DNA from: Spirodela intermedia
Lineage: Eukaryota > Streptophyta > Magnoliopsida > Alismatales > Araceae
Length of the DNA stretch: 64,000 nucleotides
Assembly (NCBI GenBank): GCA_902729315.2
Contig: LR746266.1
Coordinates: forward strand, 1,763,759-1,827,758
Direction of reading: 5' to 3'
In this document: positions 1 through 11,900 of the stretch, one piece after another
Layout: the number at the start of each line of letters is the position of its first letter
How positions within the stretch are numbered: the stretch's first letter is position 1
Program-made: the position numbers and the translations under genes
Notes under the pieces: generated by a model
Told to the model about the DNA's origin: nothing
Database searches by the model: none
The model's input: only the letters and a program-made list of their open reading frames with translations

Positions 1-2780
1 GCCTTTTGAAGAAGCTGTGGGATCTCTTAAGATCTATGAAGATAAACTCAGAAATCGGTAAGAGCAAAAAGAAGAACAAGCTCTTTTCGCTCATGGGACT
101 AAGAAAACAAAGGGTGGAAATCCTCAGAGGACGTGGCCGAGGCAGAGGACGAAGCAATGGGAGAGGCTCGGATGAAAACTAGAAGCCTCGTGACAAATCC
201 ACAGTGAAATGCTTCAATTGTGATAAAATGGGGCATCATGCCTTTGAATGCTATGCAGAGATAAAGGAAGAGAAAGCTCACCTCGCAAAGACCGAAGAGA
301 AGACTGAGTCAACGCTTTTAATGGCCACAATTGAAGAAGTCCTGTTACAAGGCACAATGAAAGCTCAGATTGGAGAAGGAATGTGACACTAAGACACAGG
401 TGCCACAAATCATATGATTGGAAATCGAAACTTGTTTAGTGAACTCACTGAATCAATTGGCGGAGAGGTGAAATTCAGCGATAGTTCCAGCATTGACATC
501 TCAGGCAGAGGCAATATTCTAGTGAGTTATCAAGATGGAAGTAAGTTGACTCTCAATAATGTCCTTTACATTCCAAAGCTTAAGGCCCACATACTCAATC
601 TTAGCCGATTAGATGGTCAAGGATTTAAAGTTGAGATGGAATCCGGCTATCTCACTATCCACGATCAACATAGAAGACTTTTAGCACGGGTAAAGAAATC
701 ACAGGGAAGACTTTACCCACTGAAATTGACAATTGAAGAACATTGTCTCATTTCAAAAGAAGCCAAAGAGATTGAATGGATTTGGCACCGGAGGTATGGC
801 CACCTGAACTTTAACTCACTGAAGTCTCTCCCCAGTATTTTACAAGGGATACCTCCACTTCATATACCCAAGAGCATAACATTGTGTAGCACGTAAACAT
901 CATAGACAACCATTTCCCTCTGTTTTATCGTTCAAGGCCAGCAGTTCAGTAGAGCTGATTCATGGAGATCTTTGTGGCCCAATCACGACAATTACTTATG
1001 GAGGAAATCGATTTTTCTTCCTAGTTATAGATGATTATTCTCGACTAATGTGGGTTGCAATCTTGAAGTAGAAAAGTGAAGTTTTTCAGGCATTTGTGAG
1101 GTTCAAAACTATGGTCGAGACAGAGAAGAAAGTGAAGATTGGTAATTTTTGAACTGACAAAGGAGGCGAATTTAATTCTATAGAATTTATTTCTTTCTGC
1201 TCTCAACATGAGATCAAACATCATCTCACAGCCCCCTACTTTCCTCAGCAAAATGAGATTGTTGAGAGAAAGAATAGAAAGATTATGAAAATGGTTCTAA
1301 GTATGATGAAAAGCAAGAATTTGTCACTTGCACTATAAGGAGAAATTGTCAACACAAGCATTTACATCTTGAATCATTCACCTACAAAGAGCCTAAATGA
1401 AGCCACACCAAACAAAGTTTGGACTGGATCTAAATCGAACGTTGCTCACCTCAGAGTGTTTGGGTCATTAGCTCATGTGAAGATACTCAGTCAACACCTG
1501 ACAAAGCTACAAGATAGAAGCGAACCTATGAATTTCATAGGATATGAAGTGAGAACTAAAGCATATAGATGCTTCGATCCTCAAGAATAGAAGGTTCACA
1601 TCAGTTGAGATGTGATTTTCGAAAAAGATAGCCAATGGGAGTGAAATATTTCAGAGCAATCTAATAAAGGTACACTCTGGTTACCCACCTTTGTTGACTC
1701 CACTAATGCAGGAGAATACTCCGTTGACCAAGTCACCTCTGCACCAATACCCGACGACTTCCTTGATCAACCACAAGATATGTCTTCATCTTCTTAGGGA
1801 GCTTATCTTAGAAGATTTAGAGACATAACTCAAGTCTATAGAGATATAGAGGAGTTCAACTTAATGTTAGAAGAACCTTCCTCATATCAAGAAGCAATGT
1901 TGCAAGGAATTTAGAGAAAAGCCATGGAAGAGGAAATTGAGGCAATCATGAAGAACCCCACATAGATTCTCACCCCATCCATTGAGGATTGCAAACCTAT
2001 CGGTCTTAAATAGATATTTAAGATAAAAAAGAACTCACAAGGAGAGGTAATTCATCACAAAGCCAGGCTAGTTGCTAAAATCGATGTTCGAAAATTGGCC
2101 ATTGACTTTGAGGAAGTCTTTGCCCGAGTAGCAAGAATGGAGACAATTAGAGTGATAATTGCTCTTCCGGCCCAAAATGGATGGAGACTTCATCATCTAG
2201 ATGTCAAGTTAGCGTTTTTAAATGGAGAACTTAAAGAAAAAGTCTTTGTCAAATAGCCGGAAGGATTCATCCATAGCGATAAAGAGAATTATGTTCTAAA
2301 ATTAAAAAAGGCTCTTTATGGATTAAAGCAGGCACCTCGAGCATGGTATACGAAGCTACTTTATCAGATACTCTCAAGAACATGCAGTGTACACAAAATT
2401 CTCTCTTAAAGCTCACTTGATAATCGGGGTGTATGTGGATGATCTCATAGTTACCAGAACTAGTGAAGAATGCATCTGAGATTTCAAACAAATAATGATG
2501 AAGCAATTTGAGAAGAGCGACCTAGATCTACTCATCTCATATTTGGGAATTGAAGTGGAACAAACCAGAGATATGATCAGGCAAAAGAACTAGATTCTGC
2601 GGTTACTTGAATAAAGTGGAATGCAAGAGTGCAACTCATTCTCCACGCCACTTGAGCACGATTCAAGTTCAGTGAAGGAAGCAAGAGTTAATCTATTGAC
2701 TCAACAAAATTCAGGAGCATAATCGGGAGCTTGAGGTACTTAATTCATACTCGGCCTGACCTAACCTATTATGGTGGCGA
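1..2780 (+). mobile_element. Ty1/copia retrotransposon remnant (gag-pol, degenerate)
   Basis: The order of domains is that of a copia polyprotein. There is a CX2CX4HX4C zinc knuckle at about 210-251, a retroviral-type protease motif DTGATNHM at about 393-416, a GAG-pre-integrase HRRYGH motif near 787, and integrase-core similarity at about 940-1400. Reverse transcriptase follows, with the YVDDLIV box at about 2431-2453. The frame is broken by many stops and shifts: just before the protease Asp two stop codons (TGA, TAA) replace expected residues. The element enters from beyond the left edge and no LTR is visible. Similarity ends near 2760-2780 at an abrupt change to GC-rich sequence, so RNase H and the 3' LTR are missing. 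It is inactive. The lineage within copia was not resolved. Confidence 0.85.
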
Positions 2781-4260
2781 ATGGGACCCATCTCCAACAC
2801 TGCACGAGCTCGAGGCGACAGAGGAGACCTGACCCTCACGTATCCAGCCGGATCGAGGAGCACGAGCGAAGATGAAAGACCCCGGGTTCCACTATACAGC
2901 TGGAGGCACCTTTATGTTTTCCACATCTTATGTTTTCCTTCGCTCGTTTCCCTCGTCCATGAACTGTGTGGGTTCTAGTTTTGCTCCGTGTGGGGCCTCT
3001 CATCCCTAGGGTCCGTGTTGGGCCCATGGCGGGAATGGGAAGGCCCACTCTCCTTTGTTTTCTTTTCTTTCCTCTCTTCTCCTGTTGGGCCATATCTGCT
3101 TGTGCCTAATTGGAGAAGAGGGCGTCCTTCTATTCCTTGCCTCCCTTCTCTTTTGGGCCATTCTCGTTTGGGTCCAATTGGAGAGGAGGGCCCATGTTGA
3201 ACTGTATGTGTTCTTTTTTTGGGGCTTTGGCGTCTTGGGCCTCAAGCGTGGCCCTCCACCCTTGGCCCATTTGGGCCTTATATTACGGTGGAGAGTCACC
3301 CCCAAGAGCAGAGCCGTCATCTTTAGGAGAAAGTGTGTTTTGGTTGATAATCTCGTTCCAAGAGGACAAAGGGGAAGGGGATCACCACCAGGTCGCCGCC
3401 GTTGCTTCCAAGGCTATCAGCAGCCCATTGAGCCACCGCTGGGACGCGGTCATCGCTACTGGGCTATCAGCACATGCTGTGCCTCCACTAGCGCGCCAAC
3501 CCCGCGCGCCCGCTAGCTGCGCGTGCCCACCGCGCGCTGAACAATGCGTTCATCTCGCGACCGTTACGGCATCTCCGCCTGCACTGCAGGCCCGCTCGCG
3601 TGCTACCACGCCTGCCCCTCGGAGCTCGTCATTGCGCCTGACCTTGGGCGCCTACCTGAGCACCACAGCCACTTGGTCGTGTCCCTTCCTCCGACCCTGT
3701 CCGAGCCCATACTACTGAGCCTGGCCGAGCCTTGCCGATATCCGCCATTGGGACTCCTGTTCACGGTGTCAGCTGGATGCCCTGTCGCGCATCGACTGGA
3801 ACTCTGCCTTGCAGGTCAGCTTTTATCCCCTGTCCTCCAAGTCGTTTACTACGTTCAGTATCATCTCGCACCTGCTCCACCCCCGTCGGACCTAGCTAGG
3901 TTAAAACAGGTTAGGTGTTTCCATCGTGCGACTTTGGCGCGCGTGCCAGAATTGTCATGTTGGTCGTCGAGCACTTGCCAACGACATTAAGTCTTCGCCC
4001 TCCAGACGTGGACTTGGAGGATCACCCTGCATCAAAACCACCTGGCGACATAGTCGTGATGGACTGTCGGCGTCATGACATTTCGGCTACTGCTTTCACA
4101 CAGCTGAGTTTGGCTCTCATCATCTAGAGTCCCTGGTTAGCATTGCTCGTCGTGCATAGGGTTCCCTTCCCATTGTTACCTCACCTGCATTTAGTTGTCA
4201 GGGCGGGTTTACAAGCCCGTCCTAAGGTGGATTCCTTAGAAGTGGATGTAAGCCAAAGAC
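2781..4260. other. GC-rich block without a recognisable gene
   Basis: Composition changes sharply from the AT-rich copia remnant on the left and back to AT-rich sequence near 4250. Several open frames of 70-200 codons overlap here on both strands. Their translations are low in structure, mutually overlapping and match nothing I recognise. Between 3019 and 3277 there are eight TGGGCC/GGCCCA hexamers. The block could be an unrecognised retroelement LTR with leader, or a fragment of gene-promoter DNA. The sequence does not decide between these. Confidence 0.4.
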
Positions 4261-6012
4261 ATTTATCAGAATAAAGATAAAATCTTATGTCACAATTGTC
4301 TACTCATTTTATATTAGTATTATAATTTAAAAGAACAAATATTATACTAAATATAAAAAAGAAAGAATTAATCTACCTCACCCCCTAAATTCATCTAAAT
4401 ATCTAATGATTAATACTGTGCAATGTGTCTCAAATTTATTTAAAGTGTTATGATGAAACTTCCTTTTGACACATTTTTGGATAAGGTGGAGAGTACCTTT
4501 AATACATTGTGTAAGTTAAATAATGAAACATTTACAAAACTTCAAATTTTGTGTGGAATATAATGTGACAACCACCACTTTGGCTTTGTTGAAAACATAT
4601 GAAATTAACGTTAATGATTTCAAGATGAATCATTGAGAAAAACACACAAATAAAACGTGCAAGTTCTAATTAAATACAATTTACTGTGGTTGGGATAAAG
4701 TTCTAGACAGGTCTTCTTAGATGTCAATTGCACTGATCTAATTGAACCTGATGTCAGGTAATGGGTATAATTTCTCCATTCTTGCTAGTTTGGAGATAAA
4801 TGTGGCTTCTTTAGCTAGAGACAATGTCCCTTATGAGGGGTAATTATTTTTATAGTACAGCAACCATAGAGAGAATAAATACCTCTCTTCATCTCAATTT
4901 TTCTACGTCTCAATCATGCTCTCTCAGTCTCTCTCTAGTAGGTTGGTGAATTATTATCTTGATTATAGAACATCTATCATGAACAGCATTCATAGAACCT
5001 TGATTCCTTTATTTTCGTTTTTATAGACTAAATATCGGAAAGGCACTTTTGGTGTGTAAGAAAAGTGGGTTCTGGTGTTGCTTCAAACTGTTGACAGATA
5101 ACATTAAATTGAAATAATGACGGGCTATAAGATTAAATCTAACGCCCTTAAGAAAAATATTAATGGTCTGCAGGTAATCTAGAAGTGCTAAGAAGTTAAT
5201 TTCTTGAATCCAAACAAACTTTAGTATCTAATGTCTTGACAAATATCTAATCCCCAGATTTAACTTAACCTTTTCAGTATTCTTTTTTGTTTGTTTTTTA
5301 ATTTCTGTTTTAGTTTTCGATCCATAAAATGGTCCATTTAGTGATTACCTATCTACATAATTCTCAGGTTCTTACATTTCTAAAGTTTAGTTGATCCCAA
5401 TCATTAGTCCCCTTGTTAGAGAGGCAATGATTCGAAGAAGTGCTGAAGGAGGCTGAAGACGGGAACTTAAACATCTAGAAGTATAGTTTATTCACACTCA
5501 TATTAAGCTAGAATTAATGCTAGTAATGGAACTTATGGACAGAATACTGCTAGTATTCTGCGTCATAACCCCTCTGTTTCCTTCTTGACAGATTAGGTAT
5601 TTGTTAACGCAAGCTGACTCTGTCATAAAAGCCGCCTACGGATTCGTTTAGTGCGGGTTTATCCTGATCAGAATGGTTGAGTCCTCGGAAACGACAGAAG
5701 AGACCTTTCTAGTACGTTTAGATGCGAAGAACACAGGATGTCGTACAATGCCATTTCGAGTACGTAAAACTGATAAGAGCACAGGAATTCTACGTGCGTG
5801 TAATGTCAACGTGAAGATATTTATACTATCACTGATGGCACATGGGCTCAATTCCGTGTTATCAGTGAAGGAACAGTGACACGATTCCATGTTGTCAGTA
5901 TTGCACATGAGCTCGATTACTGTCCAAATAAAAACAAAGGATCCAGCCCTACAAGTATCTCTCTCTTCTCCCTCCACGCCAGCATCTCAATCCACACTCC
6001 CTTTTCTCGGGG
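4261..6012. other. AT-rich intergenic sequence
   Basis: No coding frame, RNA gene or intact mobile element is recognisable. From about 4840 to 5100 the sequence looks LTR-like (T-rich, short CT runs) but has no defined ends. Around 5837-5921 a short imperfect direct repeat occurs, built on a GCACATG-GCTC-ATT core. Confidence 0.4.
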
Positions 6013-6020
6013 TATAAAAG
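6013..6020 (+). promoter_or_regulatory. TATA box of the BAHD gene
   Basis: A TATAAAAG octamer lies about 98 bp before the proposed original start codon at 6111, which places transcription start near 6045 and gives a short 5' leader. The leader contains one ATG (6079) immediately followed by TAA. This supports a real promoter for the downstream open frame. Confidence 0.6.
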
Positions 6021-6110
6021 GCCCACCTCGCCGGGGAAAGAAGATAACCTCAGCAGGGAGAAGAGCAAGCGCCATTGCATGTAAGAGAGTGACAATCCAA
6101 AAAGGCAGCA

Positions 6111-7439
6111 ATCGAGGCAGCTCAAGTGACCTGCGATATCCTTCTCAAGCCCTACTATTCGCCTTCCTCCCTACCCCATGTTCTCCACAACGCTGAGTTC
6201 CGCCTCACGCCATTCGACGTAGCCAACTACAACTGCCATGTCCCCATCCTCTACGCCTTCCGGCCGCCAATGCCCGATAACGCCGCCCTGCGGGAGGGAC
6301 TCGCACGAGCCCTCGCGTACTTCCCTCACCTTGCCGGAAGGTTCCACTCTTACGAGTACGGATATCCAAAAGTCGTTCTAAACGATGCCGGCATCCGCCT
6401 CAAGGAGGCCATCGCGCCGTCCACGCTAGAGGAACACCTCCCCTTCGGCCCTACCGCGAGCTTTCTAACATTGCATCCACATCCAGCTGAGGGGGTGGAG
6501 GTGCTCCTCCAGGTACAACTCACCCGCTTCTCCTGCGGCGGTCTCACTCTGGGTCTCACCTCCCACCACCGCATAGGCGACAGCTCCTCCATTTGCCATT
6601 TTCTCTTCACCTGGGCCAAACTGGTGCAGGGCCGCGATGTCGGGACTCTCCCTTTCTTCGGCTGGAGCTCCGTCTGTGCTCCTAGGAACCCGGCTAGGGT
6701 GGAGTTTGACCACCTCGGCGCCGAATTCAGGCCCAAGAGTGGAGCCACCCGGCCTCGGGGGAACCTCGAAGCTAACCTGTCCAAGATGTGTAACCAGTCC
6801 TTCCACTTCTCCAAGGAGTTCATCGCAAAGCTCAAGGGCAGGGTGAACGGTGGCGACCCAAGCCGACGAGTGAGCACGTTCGTGAGCGTCCTCACCCACA
6901 TCTGGAAGAAGACGACCCTTGCCCGAACGCTTCCTGACGACGAGTTGACCCAGGTCAGACTTGTTGTCAACGGCCGGCAGAGGATTAAGCCCCCCGTGCC
7001 GCCGGAGTACTACGGCAACCTTGTACTTTGGGCCTATCCCAAACTCACAGCCGGTGAGGTACTCCGGGCGAGCTACTCCCACGTGGCACAGGTGATCCGC
7101 GAGGCCATCGAAAAGGTGGATGACGGCTACTTCAGGTCGTTCATGGCCTTCGGGGAGCAACTTATGGGAAAGGGAGGTGCAGAGATCGCTGTGACCCTCC
7201 CTGAGGTCGGCGGCTTTCTAAACCCCGACATCATGATCAGTAGCTGGTTGAGCCTCCAATTCCATGAGCTGGATTTCGGCGGCGGAGTCCCTCCGCCTTT
7301 TTCCCGCCAGGGCTCCCCGGTGGAGGGGTTAATGATCCTTGTTCCATCATGCGGAGAAGACGGCGGTGTTGACGTGTATCTCGCTCTGGAAAAGAGCCAT
7401 GCAGCCACCATGAGCCAGGTCATGCATACCGTCGACTAA
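6111..7439 (+). CDS. BAHD acyltransferase (HCT/amine hydroxycinnamoyltransferase-like), start codon apparently mutated
   Basis: BAHD enzymes move acyl groups from acyl-CoA to alcohols or amines in the cytosol. This intronless frame has the family hallmarks in order: an N-terminal DILLKP block, the HRIGD catalytic motif (HxxxD), a CAPRNPARVEFDH linker, the VNGRQRIKPPVP block, and DFGGG near the C-terminus where the family usually has DFGWG. Length is 442 residues counted from 6111, normal for the family. No in-frame ATG precedes codon 54 (6270). Upstream of it the frame is open back to a TGA at 6090. Codon 6111 reads ATC in an ATG-like context (GCAGCAATCGAGG). Counting from it, catalytic His and Asp fall at 153 and 157, the positions known for HCT, so 6111 is probably the lost start. 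The alternatives are GTG at 6126 or a truncated start at 6270. The blocks resemble agmatine/tryptamine hydroxycinnamoyltransferases, but substrate cannot be assigned. Confidence 0.88.
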   Translation: MEAAQVTCDILLKPYYSPSSLPHVLHNAEFRLTPFDVANYNCHVPILYAFRPPMPDNAALREGLARALAYFPHLAGRFHSYEYGYPKVVLNDAGIRLKEAIAPSTLEEHLPFGPTASFLTLHPHPAEGVEVLLQVQLTRFSCGGLTLGLTSHHRIGDSSSICHFLFTWAKLVQGRDVGTLPFFGWSSVCAPRNPARVEFDHLGAEFRPKSGATRPRGNLEANLSKMCNQSFHFSKEFIAKLKGRVNGGDPSRRVSTFVSVLTHIWKKTTLARTLPDDELTQVRLVVNGRQRIKPPVPPEYYGNLVLWAYPKLTAGEVLRASYSHVAQVIREAIEKVDDGYFRSFMAFGEQLMGKGGAEIAVTLPEVGGFLNPDIMISSWLSLQFHELDFGGGVPPPFSRQGSPVEGLMILVPSCGEDGGVDVYLALEKSHAATMSQVMHTVD

Positions 7440-8388
7440 GCTGAAGAAAATTCTGTTTCCCGTCCGGTGTGATGATTGTCCGTGCAGCGGATCTTTGCCG
7501 AGGGGATGTATCTGAAGCTACTGAAATAATTGTTTATGGATCTTTCCTGATGATTGAACGCAATGGCATTTTCTTCCGTGTGCAACGAACCTGACTAGCT
7601 CGGAGGCGCTTCCATTTTTCATCATGAGACGGGGCTAACTTGAAGTAGTCCAAGCGATGTATGCATAAATGGATGGATATATGCGTCCATATGAGCAGTA
7701 GGAGGGATATGAATTCATGGATGGCTCCTGGAGTGAAAAATGATGATAGCCTGCCACTTGAAACTTGAAACTAAAATAGTAGACTGCCTGAGCAGCGAAA
7801 ACCTCTTTTCTCTTCGGGCTCTGATATCCCATGGTTTATTGGTTGCTTAGGTTAGAGTTTCATTTACTCCATTAACTGCTGTTTTTTGTTTCTTATAAAA
7901 GTGAATATTTTTCTGGTTCTTTTGGTGACCATGAGAAAGTGTATTAACATCTCCGTACCACATCAAATCTGTGGCGTCTTCTTCTCTCTTCTCTTCCTTC
8001 TCAACATTATTTCTTACCTGTGGATATTATCATCTCGTGCTCTTTTCTTCCACTGCAACGCCAACCTTCATTTCAAACACATTAACCTATGGGAGAGATC
8101 TGAAGCGCTGAAGATCCCTAGGCAGTACAAATGGCTGCCCAACTTTTAATCGTAAAAAGTGACACAGATCTAGGTCAAACTGCATAGATCTACTGTTATA
8201 CTTGTTTATGAACGTCCTCGATTGCGTGTGGTTGGCCCATCTTAATCTATTTAATAGCTTATCATGGCTGATCGCCCTCTCTCTTGGATGAAATGATAGA
8301 GGGATCGACAGTGAGATATTTGGACGGTTCACGCACTTCTCGGGATGGATAAAAAAGGAATACACAAGTGGGAGAAGAATGGACTGTG
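7440..8388. other. Intergenic, 3' flank of the BAHD gene
   Basis: This stretch holds the 3' untranslated region of the acyltransferase and AT-rich sequence. I see no gene, RNA or element in it. Confidence 0.4.
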
Positions 8389-8499
8389 GGCAGAGAGAGA
8401 GAGAAGAGCGAGGCTCTGGTGGATACAGAAAGAGCAGGAAGCTGCCGTTCGGATGAAGAGAGAGGAAGAGAGAGAGAGAGAGAGAGAGTGAGAGAGAGT

Positions 8500-8593
<94 letters not shown>

Positions 8594-8617
8594 GAGAGAG
8601 AGAGTGAGAGTGGGAGT

Positions 8618-8669
<52 letters not shown>

Positions 8670-8685
8670 GAGAGTGAGAGTGAGT

Positions 8686-8738
<53 letters not shown>

Positions 8739-8859
8739 GAGAAAGAGAGAGAGAGAGAGAGAGAGAGCGAGAGTGAGAGCGAGAGAGAGAGAGAGAGAGT
8801 GAGAGCGAGAGAGAGAGAGAGAGAGTGAGAGCGAGAGAGAGAGAGAGAGAGTGAGAGCG

Positions 8860-8895
<36 letters not shown>
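8389..8895. repeat. Very long (GA)n/(CT)n microsatellite
   Basis: About 500 bp of nearly pure GA dinucleotide, broken by scattered GT, GC and AA interruptions and bounded by degenerate GA-rich flanks from about 8340 to 9150. The long Ser-Leu-rich minus-strand and Arg-Glu-rich plus-strand open frames here are artefacts of the repeat. Confidence 0.97.
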
Positions 8896-8900
<5 letters not shown>

Positions 8901-11900
8901 ACAGACAGAACAGATAGACAGACAGCGACACGCACACAGAGTTGCTGAGGCGTAGAGAAGCACGTTTCTGATTGGGCGGGGGATTGAGATGGGTACATGG
9001 CACGTGCTCTCGAGCGGGAGAGAGTGAAAGGGCGAGGGTGGGATCGAGGGAGACGGAGACGGAGACGGATAATGAGGGAGAGAGAGAGGGAAGGGAGATA
9101 GAGGGAGAAAGAAAGAGAAACTGAGAGAGACAGAGAGAGGGGTGAAAGAAAAAAGATATAGTACACAAGTCTTCTTGTGCGAGACTCCTTACCAAATGCA
9201 GCAGCTGAAAGAAAAGGTATGGGACACAAGTCTTCTTGGACATATCTAGGACCACACATGGTGATGATAATCTACCCACATTATTTCGGACAATAATTAT
9301 TATTAAAACATGTCACCTAAGAAATAGAGTAAGGATTAAATCTATTCTGAAAAAATTAAAAATTAGATACAGGAGGGAAATCAAATATTATCTAATGTGA
9401 AAGATTCTGATGATAATATTATATCATCATAAATGAAAAAGAAGCAAGCTGAAAAGTTGATTCATGTAGTGATGAATGCATCATTCTCAGATACTCAGAT
9501 TAATAAGAGTTTTGTAGGGGTATAATATTATGATGTCTTCATTTAGTCAGCACAGTCTCCTCTGAATTCACCTGAGTACTTCATACTTGGTTTACAAACA
9601 TTTTGAGTAGCTTCTGTTGGTCAAAGATTTCTCCATGTCTAGCTGCTCTGCGGTTATCCATTTTGTCGCCTCTTTTCAATTGCTGGAGATGGAGAGTATC
9701 TGCTCATCTAACTAGAACAACGCTTCTCCACATTCTGGGCATCGGCAATGTTGAAGATGTAACCCTACGCGTGAATTAGACGCGTGAAACCGGTGCATCG
9801 ACACTGTATTTATAGGGACCCCAGGAGGCTTTGAAATACACCAGTTCGTTCTACCCACTCAGGATATTCGGCTGTTGCTAACACGGTGAAAATAAATTAC
9901 GGGGGATGAGCCACAATTGCTATAATGGAAGTTCATTCAGACAAGTTTCTATAACTCTAAGCAAACGGACAAGAACTCAATCCCGGTCCGCGATTAGAGA
10001 CAAGCTAGTCGCTCGAATTACTATCGACAAAATAAAGCTTGAAAATGAGATTAGAGCTTTTATCAGATAAAAGTCCGCCAAACTGTCAAAAACTGCCATT
10101 TCTGCAGGTCGGAGCCCACGAGAACAGATCCCTACGCCAGTCGGTTCTGATGAAGTGGGTTCCGCAACATTTTTCCAAGATTCCCCTTTGAGCAGATTTA
10201 GATAACCCTTACAAGAATCCGTTTCCCGTCGCTTCGGGAAGCGGAAACCCAGTGGAGAAAATCATTCTTTATAGTGTAAAGATGGCGTCATGGTTAAAGG
10301 CTTCCCTGCCCATTTGCTGCAGTTGAAGTTACCCAATCAACTATAAACTGACATTGTCTGCCGCGGGCAGCTGCGCCGAATTGGTTCAAGTATGAGGAGG
10401 ATTGTAAGAGGGAGAAAAAGGCAGCGAAATCTTGCAAGAAAGTGACACGAAGTGTTACGCTTATCTTTTCAACTTATTCACTGTCGTCATCAATTACCCT
10501 GCAATGCGTTGGATGGACACGCAGTCATTGTGTGAATTTCTGGAATTATCTGGACACGTATCCGGAACAAATCTTGGAATTATTATGTTTCACCTGTTTT
10601 TCTGCTGAATTTCTGGAATTATCTGGAACATAATAAAGTTGTCTAGGTTAAGGTTTGCCAAAAAGCTAGACTATTTCAAGATTTTAGTCCATATGATTGA
10701 TGACAAATAGCATCAGACGTTCTTTAAATAACGTTTATCAAATCTTTATTTCAACAATTCGGATCCTTTTTTGCCACTTTTTTTTTTTTTTGTTTATGGC
10801 GTTGGTTTTTGCAGTGGTGTTCCTTGTATCATTGTGAACAAAGACGTCCTCTGAAGTTTGCCTTTCTTGGTCATTTCTCACTATGATGCCTTGGCGTGAC
10901 TATTGAAATTGCCTTTGCAAACATCCAAGGTATATGGTACCATACATCATATGTTTTTGTTGCTTGTTTAGTTCACGGTCATGATTTCTTTCACTTCCCA
11001 ACTGCTATTCAGGGATTCTGCAAGAAAAATTATGCCTAAAGCTTCGCCTTGAAGCTACTAGTTGCTTATAACCTTATTTCATTCACTATTCCAGTGACCT
11101 AAAATTGAGGATCACATGTGTTTAAATAATGCCACCATCACATATTATGAATTAAAAATAAATGGAAGTGGTATTAGGCAACTAAAAAGTTAATCAGGGG
11201 TGCCTCATAAGAGAAAAATCCGAAAGTGTCTACTTAAATTTACGGGAAGATATTGAGAAATAAATTCAAAGATATAGATTTTCTTCTCAAAGCCACCAAC
11301 TCTTCAGCAGGATCGTCACCTGAAGATGATAATCCCGTAAAATGCAACATTACGGTTTTGTCTCCTGTCCGAACCGAAAAACAAGCTTAAAGACCATATC
11401 TGTGCCGCACAGTTGTTGAGCTCGGTGTAGATTTTACATAGCCTCAAAATCTTTACCCATAACGACCAAAAACACGCATCAGTCCCTTTAGTTATGACTC
11501 CACTAGAATGTGTGGATATTGTGTATGGCGTTTACTTTAAAACTGAGAGTTTTATACAGAAAAAGATGATATAAAAAGTAAGCTACTGTGATAAGAGTAG
11601 ACATCTCAAAGTTACACAGTGAAACATGCAAAAAAATAGCCTACGATGTGTGTAGAAATATAATCATGATTATATATGCCAACCCAAAGGCTGATATCAT
11701 CTTCAATTGGCTAATAATTTATGGCAATACCCAGGCTTGAGATATCATATTACATCTAAAATACAATCTCCGTACTATGCATTAAGTTTATCTTCTATCA
11801 TGTGACTTTGCTCACTATTATCAACATTTCGTTTGTAACCTCTAAGAATGTAAATTGAGTTGTGAGCAGTAACGAAAGTGGAAGCAAGAGATGTAAAATA

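Noticed and set aside
3055-3990. Several plus-strand frames of 148-202 codons in the GC-rich block
   Set aside because: They overlap each other in different frames, lack recognisable domains and follow GC composition.
6350-7160. Minus-strand frames of 206 and 231 codons
   Set aside because: Antisense shadows of the BAHD gene caused by high GC and codon bias.
8087-9279. Long minus-strand frames rich in Ser-Leu (up to 390 codons) and a plus-strand Arg-Glu frame
   Set aside because: They are translations of the GA/CT microsatellite and its flanks, with no non-repetitive domain.
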